29,460 nt of DNA from Plantago elongata (Eukaryota > Streptophyta > Magnoliopsida > Lamiales > Plantaginaceae): assembly GCA_036897095.1 (NCBI GenBank), contig JAYMSP010001714.1, positions 1-29,460 of the forward strand, read 5' to 3'. Shown here piece by piece: positions 29,289-29,460 of the stretch (within the stretch, counting starts at the first letter, position 1; the number at the start of each line of letters is the position of its first letter). The position numbers and the translations under genes are program-made. The notes beneath the pieces were generated by a model. That model searched no databases. It had not been told where the DNA came from and worked only from the letters and a program-made list of their open reading frames with translations.

Positions 29289-29460
29289 TGTAACAGCCCG
29301 GGATCTGGTTCAGACGTCAAGGGTTATGCCGAATATTTCAAATACACATTTATTATTAAAATGTCAAAATATTATCTGTTACGACCAAATGTACAGGATA
29401 ATTTAGAACGGGAAAACAGAAACACACATCTAAACTTAAGATTCCAGCAGCGGAGACTGA
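29289..29460 (+). mobile_element. Probable start of a gypsy-type LTR, cut by the window end
   Basis: TGTAACAGCCCGGGATCTGG, then CAGACGTCAAGG, resembles the TGTAACACCCCG start and following CAGACGTC of plant chromovirus (Tekay/Del-like) LTRs. The rest lies outside the window, so orientation and extent are unproven. Confidence 0.35.

Overview
The window reads as nuclear DNA of a flowering plant, probably a eudicot. It is AT-rich and filled with nested plant-type transposable elements: Ty1/copia including a Sirevirus, Ty3/gypsy with a tRNA-Asp primer site, a TRIM, a PIF/Harbinger derivative and MITE-like fragments. The one convincing host-type gene has a plant-style small intron. There are no bacterial operons, CRISPR arrays, rRNA or tRNA genes. 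The species cannot be told from the sequence.

Left edge (1-967): the 5' LTR of a minus-strand copia element lies directly against, or overlaps, the 3' end of a two-exon minus-strand gene (219-658). Spliced, the gene gives a 104-aa secreted-peptide precursor with two internal copies of an Ile-Asp-Tyr peptide motif. This is the most interesting coding feature here. A 139-bp tandem array (968-1640) follows.

Centre (1641-18178): a decayed plus-strand Ty3/gypsy element, probably Tat/Athila-like. Its 5' LTR has lost about 700 bp including the promoter; its 3' LTR is complete. It keeps gag and protease remnants but shows no reverse transcriptase or integrase. A 10.2-kb Sirevirus-type copia element (3728-13933) is inserted in its gag, with 5-bp target duplications ACCAG/ACCGG. 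That element carries gag, protease, integrase, RT/RNase H and an envelope-like ORF, all broken by stops and frameshifts.

Right-centre (18232-24570): remnants of minus-strand copia elements. A 679-bp TRIM with perfect CCTTA target duplications contains a large inverted repeat. A long copia LTR is interrupted by a 1.84-kb PIF/Harbinger-type transposon (22035-23870, TTA duplications) that carries only the Myb/SANT-like ORF1 gene, without a transposase.

Right edge (24571-29460): fragments of MITE-like DNA, a long stretch with strong strand composition bias ending in a GGT-rich block, a tandem array of about 0.4-kb units (27719-29260), and the start of a probable gypsy LTR. No host gene is evident to the right of 658.

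Nothing here forms a cooperating gene system. The layout is a record of successive insertions: gypsy, then Sirevirus into it; copia remnants, then TRIM and PIF into them.
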